Assembly (NCBI GenBank): GCA_002348315.1
Contig: DEAW01000037.1
Span: forward strand, 1-20,300
Length of the DNA stretch: 20,300 nucleotides
Origin: Planctomycetaceae bacterium UBA2972
Lineage (GTDB): Bacteria; Planctomycetota; Planctomycetia; Pirellulales; Pirellulaceae
Reading direction: 5' to 3'
Part shown: positions 1 to 9,729 of the stretch, piece by piece
Layout: each line of letters begins with the position of its first letter
How positions within the stretch are numbered: the first letter of the stretch is position 1
Program-made: the position numbers and the translations under genes
Notes under the pieces: model-generated
The model's database searches: none
What the model was told of the DNA's origin: nothing
Seen by the model: only the letters and a program-made list of their open reading frames with translations

Positions 1-103
1 AAAAGGAGAATGTACGGCGGGAATTAATCCACTAATGGTCATGACTCACATTCCATTCAGCTAATGATCTTTTGGTGTAATCATCTATTATGCTTAAGAC
101 AGA

Positions 104-125
104 TTTTGCCGGATAGTAGGCAAAA
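104..125. repeat. Short inverted repeat downstream of the giant membrane gene
   Basis: A 7-bp inverted repeat (TTTTGCC at 104-110, GGCAAAA at 119-125) with an 8-nt loop lies just beyond the stop codon of the minus-strand giant gene. It could fold at the end of that transcript, but the T-run is on the 5' arm and no U-tract follows on either strand, so it is not a classical intrinsic terminator. The rest of 1-178 shows no gene. Confidence 0.25.
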
Positions 126-178
126 CATGATAGCTGCCTAGTGATCGGATCAACAGCTTTCCGGAGAACAGACCATCG

Positions 179-3100
179 CTAATCCCATGAGTCCATATGC
201 TCAATCCATGCCTTCAGTTGTTTCTCGAATTTATCTCGTAAGATAATCACCAGCAGAATCAGAACACCCACCAAAATAACCACGAGGAACATGACAATCT
301 TTTGGAAGTCGCCAGCCGCTTCAATGGCAGAAATCACCATCGACACCAGTGTCATCACTAGGAAAATCATCCCCAGATAGATGAACTGAGGGATTCTAAA
401 GACTGCACCACACCCAATCCCGATTAGCGAAAATGCGCCCAGCAAAAGCATTTGGTTGAGGTGGCCGACACTTGCTGCCCAGTTAGCAATCATTTCAAAA
501 CTGGCTGTGAGATAGATCAAAGTCAAACACATATAGCGAATCAGCGAAATCTGTTTTTTGGTCAGTTTTTCTTTAAATATCTGAGCAACAATGATCATCG
601 ATATAGCCGGTGGAATCACCCAAAACTGAGGATCATCAGCAAACGAAAAGGAATCGGAGGAAGTAAAGAACATCCATAAACTGGCATTGCCGGCTACTGC
701 TGCAATCACGGAATGCAAGAACGATCGTCGCAAACACGCCATTAGCACATTAAGCAACGCCGCACCGAAGAAGATTTCCGGATAACCGATAAAGAGGCCT
801 CCCCCCTCGGACGGAAACATCCATAGAGTCAGGATCGGAATCATTGGTAACAGAAAGGCCGTATTATGAAGCGGTTCTGAAAGAACGTGGTTTTCCCGTT
901 TACGGAAGACCTCAGAAATAAAGACGCCGACAAAAGCGAGCAACATGAGTACTAATGGCCAGTACTCACCTAATGCTCCAAACCAGTTTGGCTTACCCAG
1001 CCAAACATGGCCGAAGAAAACAAGTATCAATATCTCAGCTACATAGACATATGCCTGTTGAACCTTCAAACTTGTCTGCTTGACCGGACTCAAGCTTGGA
1101 TTCAACCCAACCGTCAGCAGCGTAATAATAATCGCAATAATACCAACCGCGATTCCAATCACTTCAAAGGTGACTGGATCGAAATCACCTTGCAGTCTTA
1201 AATAAGCTTCAATCACAAGAGTCACAAATAACGTCACTAATGCCGTCGCGGTTGTATTAATACGAATGCGTCGGAATGGCTCGAACCACTCACTCCGCTC
1301 ACTTAAATTCGACAGCCTAAATACAAAGCTAACTGCCAGCACCGAAGTCAATATGAACACTCTGCCAATTCGCTGATACCAGTGATTAGCATCAATAAGA
1401 CCAGGTTCCAAATTAGCCCACAATAAAACAATTCCGGCTACAAAGGGAGCGTTCAGCACAATATGACGGCGAACAATGGAGAGCGGGGTTTCCCGTAGGA
1501 CTTCAAGCCCCACAACTACCAGCAGCGGCAACAAAGCCGAGAGATATCGATAAATTTCTATGCCTGTTTCATTGGAAAGGTAAAACGTGCTAAGGAATGA
1601 GCAAGCTAAAAGAATCAATCCCAAACTAACTTGTAATCCCGCGATGACGTGTCTGCTAGCAGACATCCATTGTCCGGCATCTCGAATCCCAATTTTGGCA
1701 AGTCCATACACTACAGTCTCATGCCAACGATAAATCACTCCCCAAACCGCCAGATACACGGCAAGTGCCAGACAAATAAAGAAAACAAATTTATGAGTAT
1801 TATGATCCGCCATCTCAAAACATAGAGTCAACAACGTGACCACCAGCGTGCTACCGTAAGCATAAATGCTTAGCGTGGAAGAACGCTCTGAACTGACATA
1901 ACGGGCACAACAGTACATCGCGACTAAAGGCAATAACAGGACTGCCCATTCATACTGAACCTCTATCCAAACAGCCGTTGCATCGCCCACCTTGCCTAAC
2001 ATTGCCACCAAAGAAACTCCGAGCAGACTTACGACGCTAAAGTTGGCAAGCCAACGGGCTGAACGCGACATAATTGAATTCTGCTGTCTTGGTAATCCGG
2101 TAATCACATGACTCACCCGAACGAAGACCAACCGCAATAAGGCCAGAACTGAGTAAGAAGCAAATATCATGCGAAGATAAACATAGCTTGAGTCACTTAA
2201 CCGGGAAATGGCGTCATAGACATTTTCAGATTCGGTGAATGCGCCCTGCACCATAAAGACTGAAATAATCGTCCAAACCGAAAATAGGACCACCGCTAAT
2301 CCGGAAGTAACTGAGTCCTGATGAATAGAGGAAAATAGCAAGTACAGGAAGACAACCAAAGAGAGAATAAACCAGTGTAGCAAGTACGACTGGAACCATA
2401 CTTCCGCCGGAGATTGTCCGAAGAAATAGAGACAGCCGGCTACCAGGATAGCTGACAGGAAGGTCATCCATAAAATCCAGATTCCTCCGAAATTAGCAAG
2501 ATTCGTCCACTGCCGGCTTTGATCAACCCGGACAACAATTTGGCGTTTCACAATTAAAGTGAGCCAAACCAATGACGCCACTAATAGTACAATCCATCCC
2601 AGCATTTGAGCAAACCGAACACCATCTGTGGAACGTACCATTTCCAAATGACCGAACAACACTGAAAGAAACATCATCGACAAAAATGTCATCATCGGTC
2701 GGACAATGCGATAATCTCCCGATGACTGATCAAACTCAGGGCGTAAACCGATATAGGCCAGTGTGAGAACAGCACAGACCAATCCAATACTAATTCCAAC
2801 TAACTCAAAGCCTTCAATCTCAACGTGCAGGGTTCCCGGAGAAAAATAATAAATAGCTGTTTCGAGCACGAGCGATAGTGAAATGGAAACACATGCGATA
2901 ACTGCCACATTAGCTAACCACTGTTCCACCGCTGCCTTCCATCGCGGAATATTCATTTTCCGGTAAGTGAAATAACTCAGCGAACCCAGAATGGCAAAAG
3001 CTATAAACATCCGGGCCGAGCGATGGTACCAACTTTCAATACTGGTAAGGTCCTGATTAATACCAGCCCACAACAAAATCGTCAGAGATAGCAACGGCAA

Positions 3101-6100
3101 GTTAAGAGTGAAATGTTGGCGATATCGGTCAAGAGATGTATTACGCAGGGAATCCAGTCCAATGATGACCAGTAGCGGAGCAAGCGACGCCAGATATCGA
3201 TAGGTGGTAACTTCTTCGTCTAAGCCACTGAGATAAAAAGTACTCAGTAATGCAACCACCGAAACGATGACTCCCATGTAAAATTGGAGCCTTGCTATTC
3301 GAGGCTGGTTATGACCAAGTAACTCCGATGCTCCGGGTAATCGTAGTTTTTCCAATACACCCGCTGAAAATTGGTTAAATCGATAGAGCAATCCCCAAAA
3401 GGCAATATAACCAGCTAGTATCATCCAAAATGCGAAGTGATAAATCTGCCTGTCAGCTAGCGACCAATTCACTTTGGGATCAAATTGGTAGATCAGACAG
3501 GTCGTAGCGATTGAAAATCCAAAGAAGTAAAGTAACGAAATGAGTCGATCAAATCGGAAAACCTGACTACTCATCTGCAGACCAATGAGCGTCAATAGAA
3601 CGATACCCCACTCAAAGTCAAATTCAAACCAACCTTGATTTGGGTTATGCGGTAATGCCCAAAAGGCGGCAAGCGAATGGATGACAAGTAATGAGACACA
3701 CAGTGTCATCAAACTACGTAAGACCGTGACTGTAATTTGCTCCTTCTGTGCAAAGAAGCCAAGCCAACGCTGACATTGAGATTGGATGAACGAGGTTGTA
3801 ATCACATAGACTGTAAATCCAGCGATGATCATTCGTCCCAACGGCAGATTATTCCCTTCTAGAATCTCGGGAACGTTGGCGACGAGACCTGAACTTAGGG
3901 ACTCGAGATCAACCATTGTGAAACTGACTAGCTTCAGGCTCGCCAGTACAGCAAGAGGGAACATTAACAATAAACTCATAGTTATCGTTGTGCCATTTTG
4001 AACCAATTGACTCATTGTAATACTTAGCAAGACCACCAGAGCCATCAGGCTGAGCAGAAATCCATCGTCGTAAGTTACACTTCCACTATTGGGCATACTC
4101 CAGAAAATCGCGAAAGCAACGTAAATCACGCAGGCTAATGCCGAAACCCAGCCAACCCAACGCCCCTGGACTCGGCGTACTGTCAGCCAGTGAGATTCCT
4201 CAGATTCAGCCTTAAACTTTCCAAGTTTGAGGCGAGTAGCAAAACTGACGACGCAGGCAAACATGGCGACTATCCATCCAATTGTCTGGAAGAACAGAAC
4301 ACTCGTACCTGGCGAAGATGCTCCAGAAACTGCTAAGTGAGCGATGGTTGCATTGAAAGCTACTGTACCGATTAGTACAAAGGACACTCCACGGTCGCCA
4401 TTACTCACGCGATTAAACATCCAGCATACCGCCGGCAACAACACCACACACACAAAGGCAGACGGATTCGCAAATGCCAGCCTCCAGCCTTTCCATTCAG
4501 CAGCAGACCGAACTTCTTCAATCACCACGAATGCATCCAGATTGACAACCAGGGCATATAAACAAACACCGCAAGCCGTGATGAAGTAAACAAAGTTTGA
4601 CGCGGTAGACGTTTGAAACAGCTGTTGACGTCTCTGGCCATCAGCTTTGAGCCCCGCTGCAGACCAGGCAAAACCGTAAATCCCAATTCCGATTAATGCC
4701 CATTTTGCACTTTCAAAAGCGGTGGGAAAGTTGAGATCCGCTCCATCCGTCCAAAGAGGGATCAGGCTGAAAAACATCCAACCCAAAACCCACATCGGAA
4801 AGGCTGCCATTAAATAAAGCGGACGGAGCGAACGAACGGCACAGATCCAGGCTGAGATGACTAGTAAGAAGAATGGGCCGCCGAAATTCCACATCGCGGC
4901 CAACTCATTCTGTTCTGACTGCAGTAGTACCGTTAGATTATCTTCCTTACCAATTCCTGACACCGAAGAAGTATAAGCAAAGTGTGCTGCCGTTAATATC
5001 ACCACCGGTAAGGAAGCGGCAATGAAGGAAACGATCCTCAGCGCCATCCAGGTGTATTCAGCATGGTCACCTGCCGACTTCTGATCCTGATTGGCCATCA
5101 AGCGGGGGAATCTATCTTCTAAGGACCGCCACCAATAACGATCCGTACAAACCAACGAAGTGACAATCACTCCAAAGATTCCATAACCCCATTTAAGGTA
5201 ATGGATTAAATCCATCCCGTTGATTTCATTCGCCGAATCATACGCCAGATTTGTGCTGGCAAGAATCGGTAAAGCGCTCAGTGTCAGTAAACCACAGAAA
5301 CTGGAAATCCGTCGATGCCTGTCCGGAATCACGCAAATCCAGGCCAGCAGATTAAGCGCCCATAGTATCCAATCCTGAGACTGAGAAACCGAAGAGGATC
5401 CGTAAAACTGTAAAGCACTTTCAAGAAATGCCGAATTCTCGTAGACACTTTGCAGCGGGCTAACCAGCATAATTACCCAAATCACATAAACGATCATCGT
5501 GGCAAGGGCGTGGAGAAAGAAATCAACGTACATCAAGTCGGTCACAACAATATCTTTTAAGTGTTGTGATTGCTGGCTTACTTTCCTCACGGCTGTCCAG
5601 CCAAGCATTCCAACCGCCAGAACAATCATCTGCCAACGGAGATGCCCCCATCCCCAGAACTCAAAATTGTCTTCAGCCCAACCGGTGTGAATCATCGTCG
5701 TCATACAGGCAATAGCGCAAATCGTCTGGATCTGAACAAACATCCAGGTCCAGTCAGTCCGATGCCGAATCGCCAGAATCACTGCCACGCCAAGCAGCAA
5801 AAGACTTTGTCCCACAGCCACCTGATAAGACTGCTGTTCGAGATAGATATAGAAGAAATTTAATGCCGTGACGACAAAATAGGAAAGTGTCGTCATCGTC
5901 AATGGCCAGCTGGATTCAAAATCAGAAATCAATTGACCGGACTTCGCCAATTTCTCGGCGCGGGACTTTTGCTGTGTCCACTGAGCAATCACCGTCAGGA
6001 CGTAAGCCGTCAGGAAAGCCCAGCCCATGACCGTCAGCCGGCCCAGCCAATTTTCTTCAGGCAACCACCCCCAGCTTTCAACAAAATCTGCGTTGGCCAG

Positions 6101-8356
6101 CTTAAGTGACGTGACGATTACCAAACCAGTTGCTACATAATGAACCAATTTTTTTGAAGTGAATAAGGAGGCTATGAGAGCAGAGACCGCATAAATCAAA
6201 AAGACAGCTAAGGTCAGGTCAGAATTTTCAGAAGTGAAGAAAGGCAAATTGGATCCAAAAGCACTCAACAAACCGACACCGGCTAAAATTAAGACACCCA
6301 GATAACCAGCCTTGCTAAACTCTGGTCTTTCACGATTTTCCACCCTCTCAAAGATGTAATGTAAGCCGCCGGTCAACAGGGCAGTAATTGTAAAAATAAT
6401 CGACGTCATACCGTTGATTAGTGAATCACGTAATTCTACGATCTCAAGCGCGTCTTTCTCATAATGTCCACGTAGATACAGACTCCAAATCCCCAGACCA
6501 ATACAAAGCGTACCGGCAGCCGTCAGGAAAGTAATTCTTGTTACATATCCGAAAATCAAAGCCAGAACAGCACCTACAAAACTCACCGTAATCATGCTGT
6601 TGATATGCGGTACGGCAAGCAGCATCATGATCACGATTCCCATCGTGCCGGTTACGGCCATCCACATGCCTGCCATTTGCAGCTTCAAACTATCGTCGCT
6701 ATCAATCCTTCTATAAATCAACATGCCTGATGAAACGACGATAAAACAGAGAATCATCAATGGGTTGGAAAGGGTTTGTGAAAGATCAATGGCACCCTCT
6801 GTCGTTGTTCGTGCAAACAGAAGTGCGATACAGGCACCTAAAGAGAACACTCCCATGCCCAAAACCCGTAATAACGAGAATGCATCATCCGGTGAAACTT
6901 CTTTTCTTTTTCGGAAATAACGATGTTCACTAAGAACCGCCAAGCTAATGAAAGCGAGAGGTAACAGAATCAATACATTGGTATTAAACACCGTTGGCGC
7001 AAAACCAGCACCCGTTACATAAAGCTTTATAATTAGTTGACATAAACAGGGCCCCATCAAGGCAATGATTAAAGACCAGGGACGCTGTGGTGATAGTAAT
7101 TTCGCCGAGTAAAAACTCATTGCCCCAAAACTAACGCCGGCAATCAGCACCGCCAAAATGAAGACAATTCCATTGTTCTGAATGGAAGTATTCCCCATGG
7201 TCGTCATGAGCACATTTAAAGGAATCAACAAATTACCAATGATCAATATGACTCGACTTGAAGAAACAAGATTCCATTTTTTGAACGAGTAAATTCCGAT
7301 CACGTGGAACAAGGTTACAACGGTCAGAAATACCACCGAAGAAAGATAGGGAATCTTATCTTGGAATGTGGCATTCAACGCAGTCACCAGGCCAATCGAG
7401 CCAATGACAATCAATAAACCGGCAACGAATTCGCCTAACTTGATGTTACTTTCATCCATGAACCCTCTCAGAATATCCGCTAGCCTACGAGGTGGTTTGG
7501 CAGGCGGCGCAGCTACAATATTAGCAGGCTCTACTGATGTAGTAGCTACGAACGACTCTTTGATTTCATTCGTTCCGACTGCAATGGCAGTAGCGACGGG
7601 TTCAACTCGTCGAGCCACGGCAGGTTGAATTGGTGAGACGGGACGGGCCGAGGGAACAACCGGCTTCGGCAGCTCTGGTTCGGTAGCTGATTCTCCAACT
7701 GGCTGAGGCTTATCCGATTCATCAGCAGTTACAGGCTGCGGCATTTCGGTTGTGTCAGCATCAGGTTTGCCAACATCAGTTGCCTGATGGTCATCAGCGT
7801 TTTGAGTGGCCTGTTCTGTTTCTTCAACCGGTTCTACAGACTTACCCGAGTCAGCAGGCAAATCAGAGACGGCTTTAACAGCTTCAGATTTTGTATCCTC
7901 AATTTCATCCGAAGCTGAGTCGGCAACTTCAAACTCCTCAAAGTCGAGAAGTTCTTCACCTGACTCCTGAGATGGCTGTATTCCAACCATGACTTCGGTT
8001 GGTTTTTTACCTCCGAATACTTCCTGGTCCGCCTGATTCAGATTTGCAAGTAGCCGAGCCTGTTCATCGTCAATCCAACCCCATTTTTTCCAATTCGTAA
8101 TCCGTACCGTTACGTTGTGATAAAAGGAAAACGGTGTCTTCGATTGTTTAAATGCCTGTCCGCACTGATGGCAAAAGAATGCCGACGCTGGATTCTGTTG
8201 GTGGCAGATTTCACACGATTGCGGATTGCTAGCCGTGCTTCGTCGAGCTACTAGCACGATCACGACCAGGATTGCAATAAAAACGAAGAAACAACATCCG
8301 CCATCTTCTAAAAAGCGAAGAAAGCCAAATGGAAGTTGCAAATCGAATAGCAACAT
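179..8356 (-). CDS. Giant polytopic membrane protein with N-terminal zinc ribbon (2725 aa)
   Basis: Function unknown. Order of parts seen: an N-terminal hydrophobic helix (about residues 20-37); a zinc ribbon at about 48-66 with two CxxC knuckles (CEIC and CHQC); a short segment around 85-115 with the motif WGWIDDEQARLL, reminiscent of the start of DUF2157-type membrane proteins; an acidic, Pro/Glu/Thr-rich low-complexity linker at about 125-290; then roughly 2400 residues of closely spaced hydrophobic helices, which I estimate at 60-75. The first helical block starts with NIKLGEFVAGLLIVIGS, resembling what I recall of giant hypothetical membrane proteins in planctomycetes. The C-terminal half contains diverged tandem modules with a period near 550 residues. 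The chain ends in a charged tail (DKFEKQLKAWIEHMD). The frame is open over 8.2 kb without interruption, so it is a real intact gene. ATG at 8356 was chosen; no strong Shine-Dalgarno is seen. It is monocistronic on its strand here. No transporter or enzyme signature was recognised. Confidence 0.9.
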   Translation of the reverse strand: MLLFDLQLPFGFLRFLEDGGCCFFVFIAILVVIVLVARRSTASNPQSCEICHQQNPASAFFCHQCGQAFKQSKTPFSFYHNVTVRITNWKKWGWIDDEQARLLANLNQADQEVFGGKKPTEVMVGIQPSQESGEELLDFEEFEVADSASDEIEDTKSEAVKAVSDLPADSGKSVEPVEETEQATQNADDHQATDVGKPDADTTEMPQPVTADESDKPQPVGESATEPELPKPVVPSARPVSPIQPAVARRVEPVATAIAVGTNEIKESFVATTSVEPANIVAAPPAKPPRRLADILRGFMDESNIKLGEFVAGLLIVIGSIGLVTALNATFQDKIPYLSSVVFLTVVTLFHVIGIYSFKKWNLVSSSRVILIIGNLLIPLNVLMTTMGNTSIQNNGIVFILAVLIAGVSFGAMSFYSAKLLSPQRPWSLIIALMGPCLCQLIIKLYVTGAGFAPTVFNTNVLILLPLAFISLAVLSEHRYFRKRKEVSPDDAFSLLRVLGMGVFSLGACIALLFARTTTEGAIDLSQTLSNPLMILCFIVVSSGMLIYRRIDSDDSLKLQMAGMWMAVTGTMGIVIMMLLAVPHINSMITVSFVGAVLALIFGYVTRITFLTAAGTLCIGLGIWSLYLRGHYEKDALEIVELRDSLINGMTSIIFTITALLTGGLHYIFERVENRERPEFSKAGYLGVLILAGVGLLSAFGSNLPFFTSENSDLTLAVFLIYAVSALIASLFTSKKLVHYVATGLVIVTSLKLANADFVESWGWLPEENWLGRLTVMGWAFLTAYVLTVIAQWTQQKSRAEKLAKSGQLISDFESSWPLTMTTLSYFVVTALNFFYIYLEQQSYQVAVGQSLLLLGVAVILAIRHRTDWTWMFVQIQTICAIACMTTMIHTGWAEDNFEFWGWGHLRWQMIVLAVGMLGWTAVRKVSQQSQHLKDIVVTDLMYVDFFLHALATMIVYVIWVIMLVSPLQSVYENSAFLESALQFYGSSSVSQSQDWILWALNLLAWICVIPDRHRRISSFCGLLTLSALPILASTNLAYDSANEINGMDLIHYLKWGYGIFGVIVTSLVCTDRYWWRSLEDRFPRLMANQDQKSAGDHAEYTWMALRIVSFIAASLPVVILTAAHFAYTSSVSGIGKEDNLTVLLQSEQNELAAMWNFGGPFFLLVISAWICAVRSLRPLYLMAAFPMWVLGWMFFSLIPLWTDGADLNFPTAFESAKWALIGIGIYGFAWSAAGLKADGQRRQQLFQTSTASNFVYFITACGVCLYALVVNLDAFVVIEEVRSAAEWKGWRLAFANPSAFVCVVLLPAVCWMFNRVSNGDRGVSFVLIGTVAFNATIAHLAVSGASSPGTSVLFFQTIGWIVAMFACVVSFATRLKLGKFKAESEESHWLTVRRVQGRWVGWVSALACVIYVAFAIFWSMPNSGSVTYDDGFLLSLMALVVLLSITMSQLVQNGTTITMSLLLMFPLAVLASLKLVSFTMVDLESLSSGLVANVPEILEGNNLPLGRMIIAGFTVYVITTSFIQSQCQRWLGFFAQKEQITVTVLRSLMTLCVSLLVIHSLAAFWALPHNPNQGWFEFDFEWGIVLLTLIGLQMSSQVFRFDRLISLLYFFGFSIATTCLIYQFDPKVNWSLADRQIYHFAFWMILAGYIAFWGLLYRFNQFSAGVLEKLRLPGASELLGHNQPRIARLQFYMGVIVSVVALLSTFYLSGLDEEVTTYRYLASLAPLLVIIGLDSLRNTSLDRYRQHFTLNLPLLSLTILLWAGINQDLTSIESWYHRSARMFIAFAILGSLSYFTYRKMNIPRWKAAVEQWLANVAVIACVSISLSLVLETAIYYFSPGTLHVEIEGFELVGISIGLVCAVLTLAYIGLRPEFDQSSGDYRIVRPMMTFLSMMFLSVLFGHLEMVRSTDGVRFAQMLGWIVLLVASLVWLTLIVKRQIVVRVDQSRQWTNLANFGGIWILWMTFLSAILVAGCLYFFGQSPAEVWFQSYLLHWFILSLVVFLYLLFSSIHQDSVTSGLAVVLFSVWTIISVFMVQGAFTESENVYDAISRLSDSSYVYLRMIFASYSVLALLRLVFVRVSHVITGLPRQQNSIMSRSARWLANFSVVSLLGVSLVAMLGKVGDATAVWIEVQYEWAVLLLPLVAMYCCARYVSSERSSTLSIYAYGSTLVVTLLTLCFEMADHNTHKFVFFICLALAVYLAVWGVIYRWHETVVYGLAKIGIRDAGQWMSASRHVIAGLQVSLGLILLACSFLSTFYLSNETGIEIYRYLSALLPLLVVVGLEVLRETPLSIVRRHIVLNAPFVAGIVLLWANLEPGLIDANHWYQRIGRVFILTSVLAVSFVFRLSNLSERSEWFEPFRRIRINTTATALVTLFVTLVIEAYLRLQGDFDPVTFEVIGIAVGIIAIIITLLTVGLNPSLSPVKQTSLKVQQAYVYVAEILILVFFGHVWLGKPNWFGALGEYWPLVLMLLAFVGVFISEVFRKRENHVLSEPLHNTAFLLPMIPILTLWMFPSEGGGLFIGYPEIFFGAALLNVLMACLRRSFLHSVIAAVAGNASLWMFFTSSDSFSFADDPQFWVIPPAISMIIVAQIFKEKLTKKQISLIRYMCLTLIYLTASFEMIANWAASVGHLNQMLLLGAFSLIGIGCGAVFRIPQFIYLGMIFLVMTLVSMVISAIEAAGDFQKIVMFLVVILVGVLILLVIILRDKFEKQLKAWIEHMDSWD

Positions 8357-8464
8357 AACAGCTGCCCCTGTTACTGTGGATTATCACGGAGAGAGTTCTA
8401 TTTATTTTATCGACCGTCGAGTATTATCACCAATCATCAAAGTAATACAATGAAAATCTGACAT

Positions 8465-8475
8465 GTATTAAATAC
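8465..8475. promoter_or_regulatory. 11-bp palindrome in the divergent spacer upstream of the SDR gene
   Basis: The 151-bp spacer 8357-8507 separates the giant gene (minus) from the dehydrogenase (plus) and must hold both promoters. The only symmetric element I see is GTATT-A-AATAC, ending 32 bp before the SDR start codon. It could be an operator, but an AT-rich 11-mer palindrome can arise by chance. No convincing -35/-10 pair was recognised. Confidence 0.2.
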
Positions 8476-8507
8476 GCTACAGTCAGGACGTAAAGCACGG
8501 TTTATCT

Positions 8508-9218
8508 ATGACAAAAACAGCACTCATCACCGGCGGAACAAGTGGAATCGGTTTAGCAATAGCCCAAGGATTCCATACGGCAGGCTATCAAATCATTGCC
8601 ACGGGTGTCTCACAACAAGAAGTACAACAGACTCAGCAAGCCCACGCTGAATTACGTTGTCAGGTTCTCGACGTAAAAAATGAAGCTCAGATCGCGGAAC
8701 TGGTGGCGTCATTGACTGAGCTCAATGTGTTAGTCAATTGTGCCGGTGTCATCCTGCGGGACAATCAGGAACATACAGTTGCGGGCTTCGAAGAAGCGAT
8801 CGACATCAACCTGCACGGAACGATGCGGATGTGTTATGCCGCCAGGAAACTACTTCAGGAAAGTCAGGGATGCGTGATCAATACTGCGTCTATGCTGAGT
8901 TATTTTGGCAGTGGTTTTGTGCCGGCCTATAGTGCCAGTAAGGGGGGCGTCGTGCAGTTCACCAAGAGTCTGGCGATTGCCTGGGCTCCGCAGAAAATCC
9001 GGGTCAACGCGATTGCTCCCGGATGGATCAAGACAGAACTTACCAAACCACTGGCTGAGGATCCACAACGAAGCAAAGAAATCACAGACCGAACGCCGAT
9101 GGATCGTTGGGGTGATCCGTCAGAAGTGGCCGGCCCTGCACTTTTTCTGGCTTCCGAAGCTGCCGGATTTATAACCGGAGTGACGCTGCCAGTCGATGGT
9201 GGCTACAGCGTTATGTAA
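8508..9218 (+). CDS. Short-chain dehydrogenase/reductase (SDR), classical type
   Basis: An NAD(P)-dependent oxidoreductase of the classical SDR family, 236 residues, the usual length. Visible motifs: nucleotide-binding TGGTSGIG at 8-15; NCAG at 77-80, the family's NAG motif; catalytic Asn101 (in DINLHG), Ser128 (NTASM), Tyr141 and Lys145 (YSASK); then PGWIKTEL after the active site and a C-terminal PVDGGYSVM tail typical of the KduD/FabG-like branch. All tetrad residues are present, so it should be active and cytoplasmic. The substrate cannot be read from sequence; a sugar acid or 3-hydroxyacyl compound is plausible. ATG at 8508 fits the family's N-terminus exactly, although no good Shine-Dalgarno precedes it. 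It is convergent with the cupin gene, with 13 bp between stop codons, so they are not one operon. Confidence 0.93.
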   Translation: MTKTALITGGTSGIGLAIAQGFHTAGYQIIATGVSQQEVQQTQQAHAELRCQVLDVKNEAQIAELVASLTELNVLVNCAGVILRDNQEHTVAGFEEAIDINLHGTMRMCYAARKLLQESQGCVINTASMLSYFGSGFVPAYSASKGGVVQFTKSLAIAWAPQKIRVNAIAPGWIKTELTKPLAEDPQRSKEITDRTPMDRWGDPSEVAGPALFLASEAAGFITGVTLPVDGGYSVM

Positions 9219-9231
9219 TCATAGTTGTGGT

Positions 9232-9720
9232 TCAGCGAATGAATTGCTCGACGTAATCTTCGCCGAGCCCCACTCGCTCGAAGTGCTGCATGCACATTTC
9301 TATCTTTTTATGCACATCATCATAGCCGACTGGCTGGTGATCTTCATCGAGATAGATTAAGGCACCAGTGATATGAAACAGCGTGATCATCTCCTCCACA
9401 CCCTCGTCGCAAACTAAAGTGTGGACATCACCGGGCGGCTCGTAGACGTATGTCCCCTGAGTGGCAACCCACTCATGCTCTAAGTACCGCCAACTCCCCT
9501 TGATGACATACCCGTGAACCGGAGCCGGATGACGGTGCCTGCTGAGGACGCCTGACTTACGGACTTTGAGCAAATTCACCCATTGGCCTGAAGTGCGATT
9601 GAGATGAAGCGGGCGAAACCAAACATTTTCTGCCTGGGGTATCCACAAACGCTCATCTTCAGGTTCAGCCTGAGTTGAGTAATCTGAGATTCCATATGGC
9701 AATGATTTAAAAAATGCCAT
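9232..9720 (-). CDS. Cupin protein of the 2,4'-dihydroxyacetophenone dioxygenase family
   Basis: A small single-domain cupin of 162 residues from the chosen start. The core carries RHRHP (His62, His64), then GYVIKGSWRYLEHEW, and His100 in EPPGDVHTL. These three histidines are the likely iron ligands, and this motif set resembles 2,4'-dihydroxyacetophenone dioxygenase (DAD), an Fe enzyme that cleaves a C-C bond beside a ketone. Members are widely annotated by similarity, so the true substrate is uncertain. Three in-frame starts exist: TTG 9741, ATG 9729 and ATG 9720. I chose 9720 because GAGG lies 9 nt before it and MAFFKSLPYG gives a sensible N-terminus. It follows ahpD on the same strand by 55 bp and is probably cotranscribed with it, which may place it in an oxidative or aromatic-compound response. 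Confidence 0.82.
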   Translation of the reverse strand: MAFFKSLPYGISDYSTQAEPEDERLWIPQAENVWFRPLHLNRTSGQWVNLLKVRKSGVLSRHRHPAPVHGYVIKGSWRYLEHEWVATQGTYVYEPPGDVHTLVCDEGVEEMITLFHITGALIYLDEDHQPVGYDDVHKKIEMCMQHFERVGLGEDYVEQFIR

Positions 9721-9729
9721 GGTTTGCAT

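Noticed and set aside
104..125. Intrinsic terminator for the giant gene
   Set aside because: The hairpin lacks a 3' U-tract on the transcribed strand.
1007..1201. Small open frames inside the giant gene on the opposite strand (also 4344-4589, 5570-5863, 7368-7628)
   Set aside because: They lie wholly antisense to a conserved-looking coding region, show no domain, and have low-complexity compositions typical of shadow frames.
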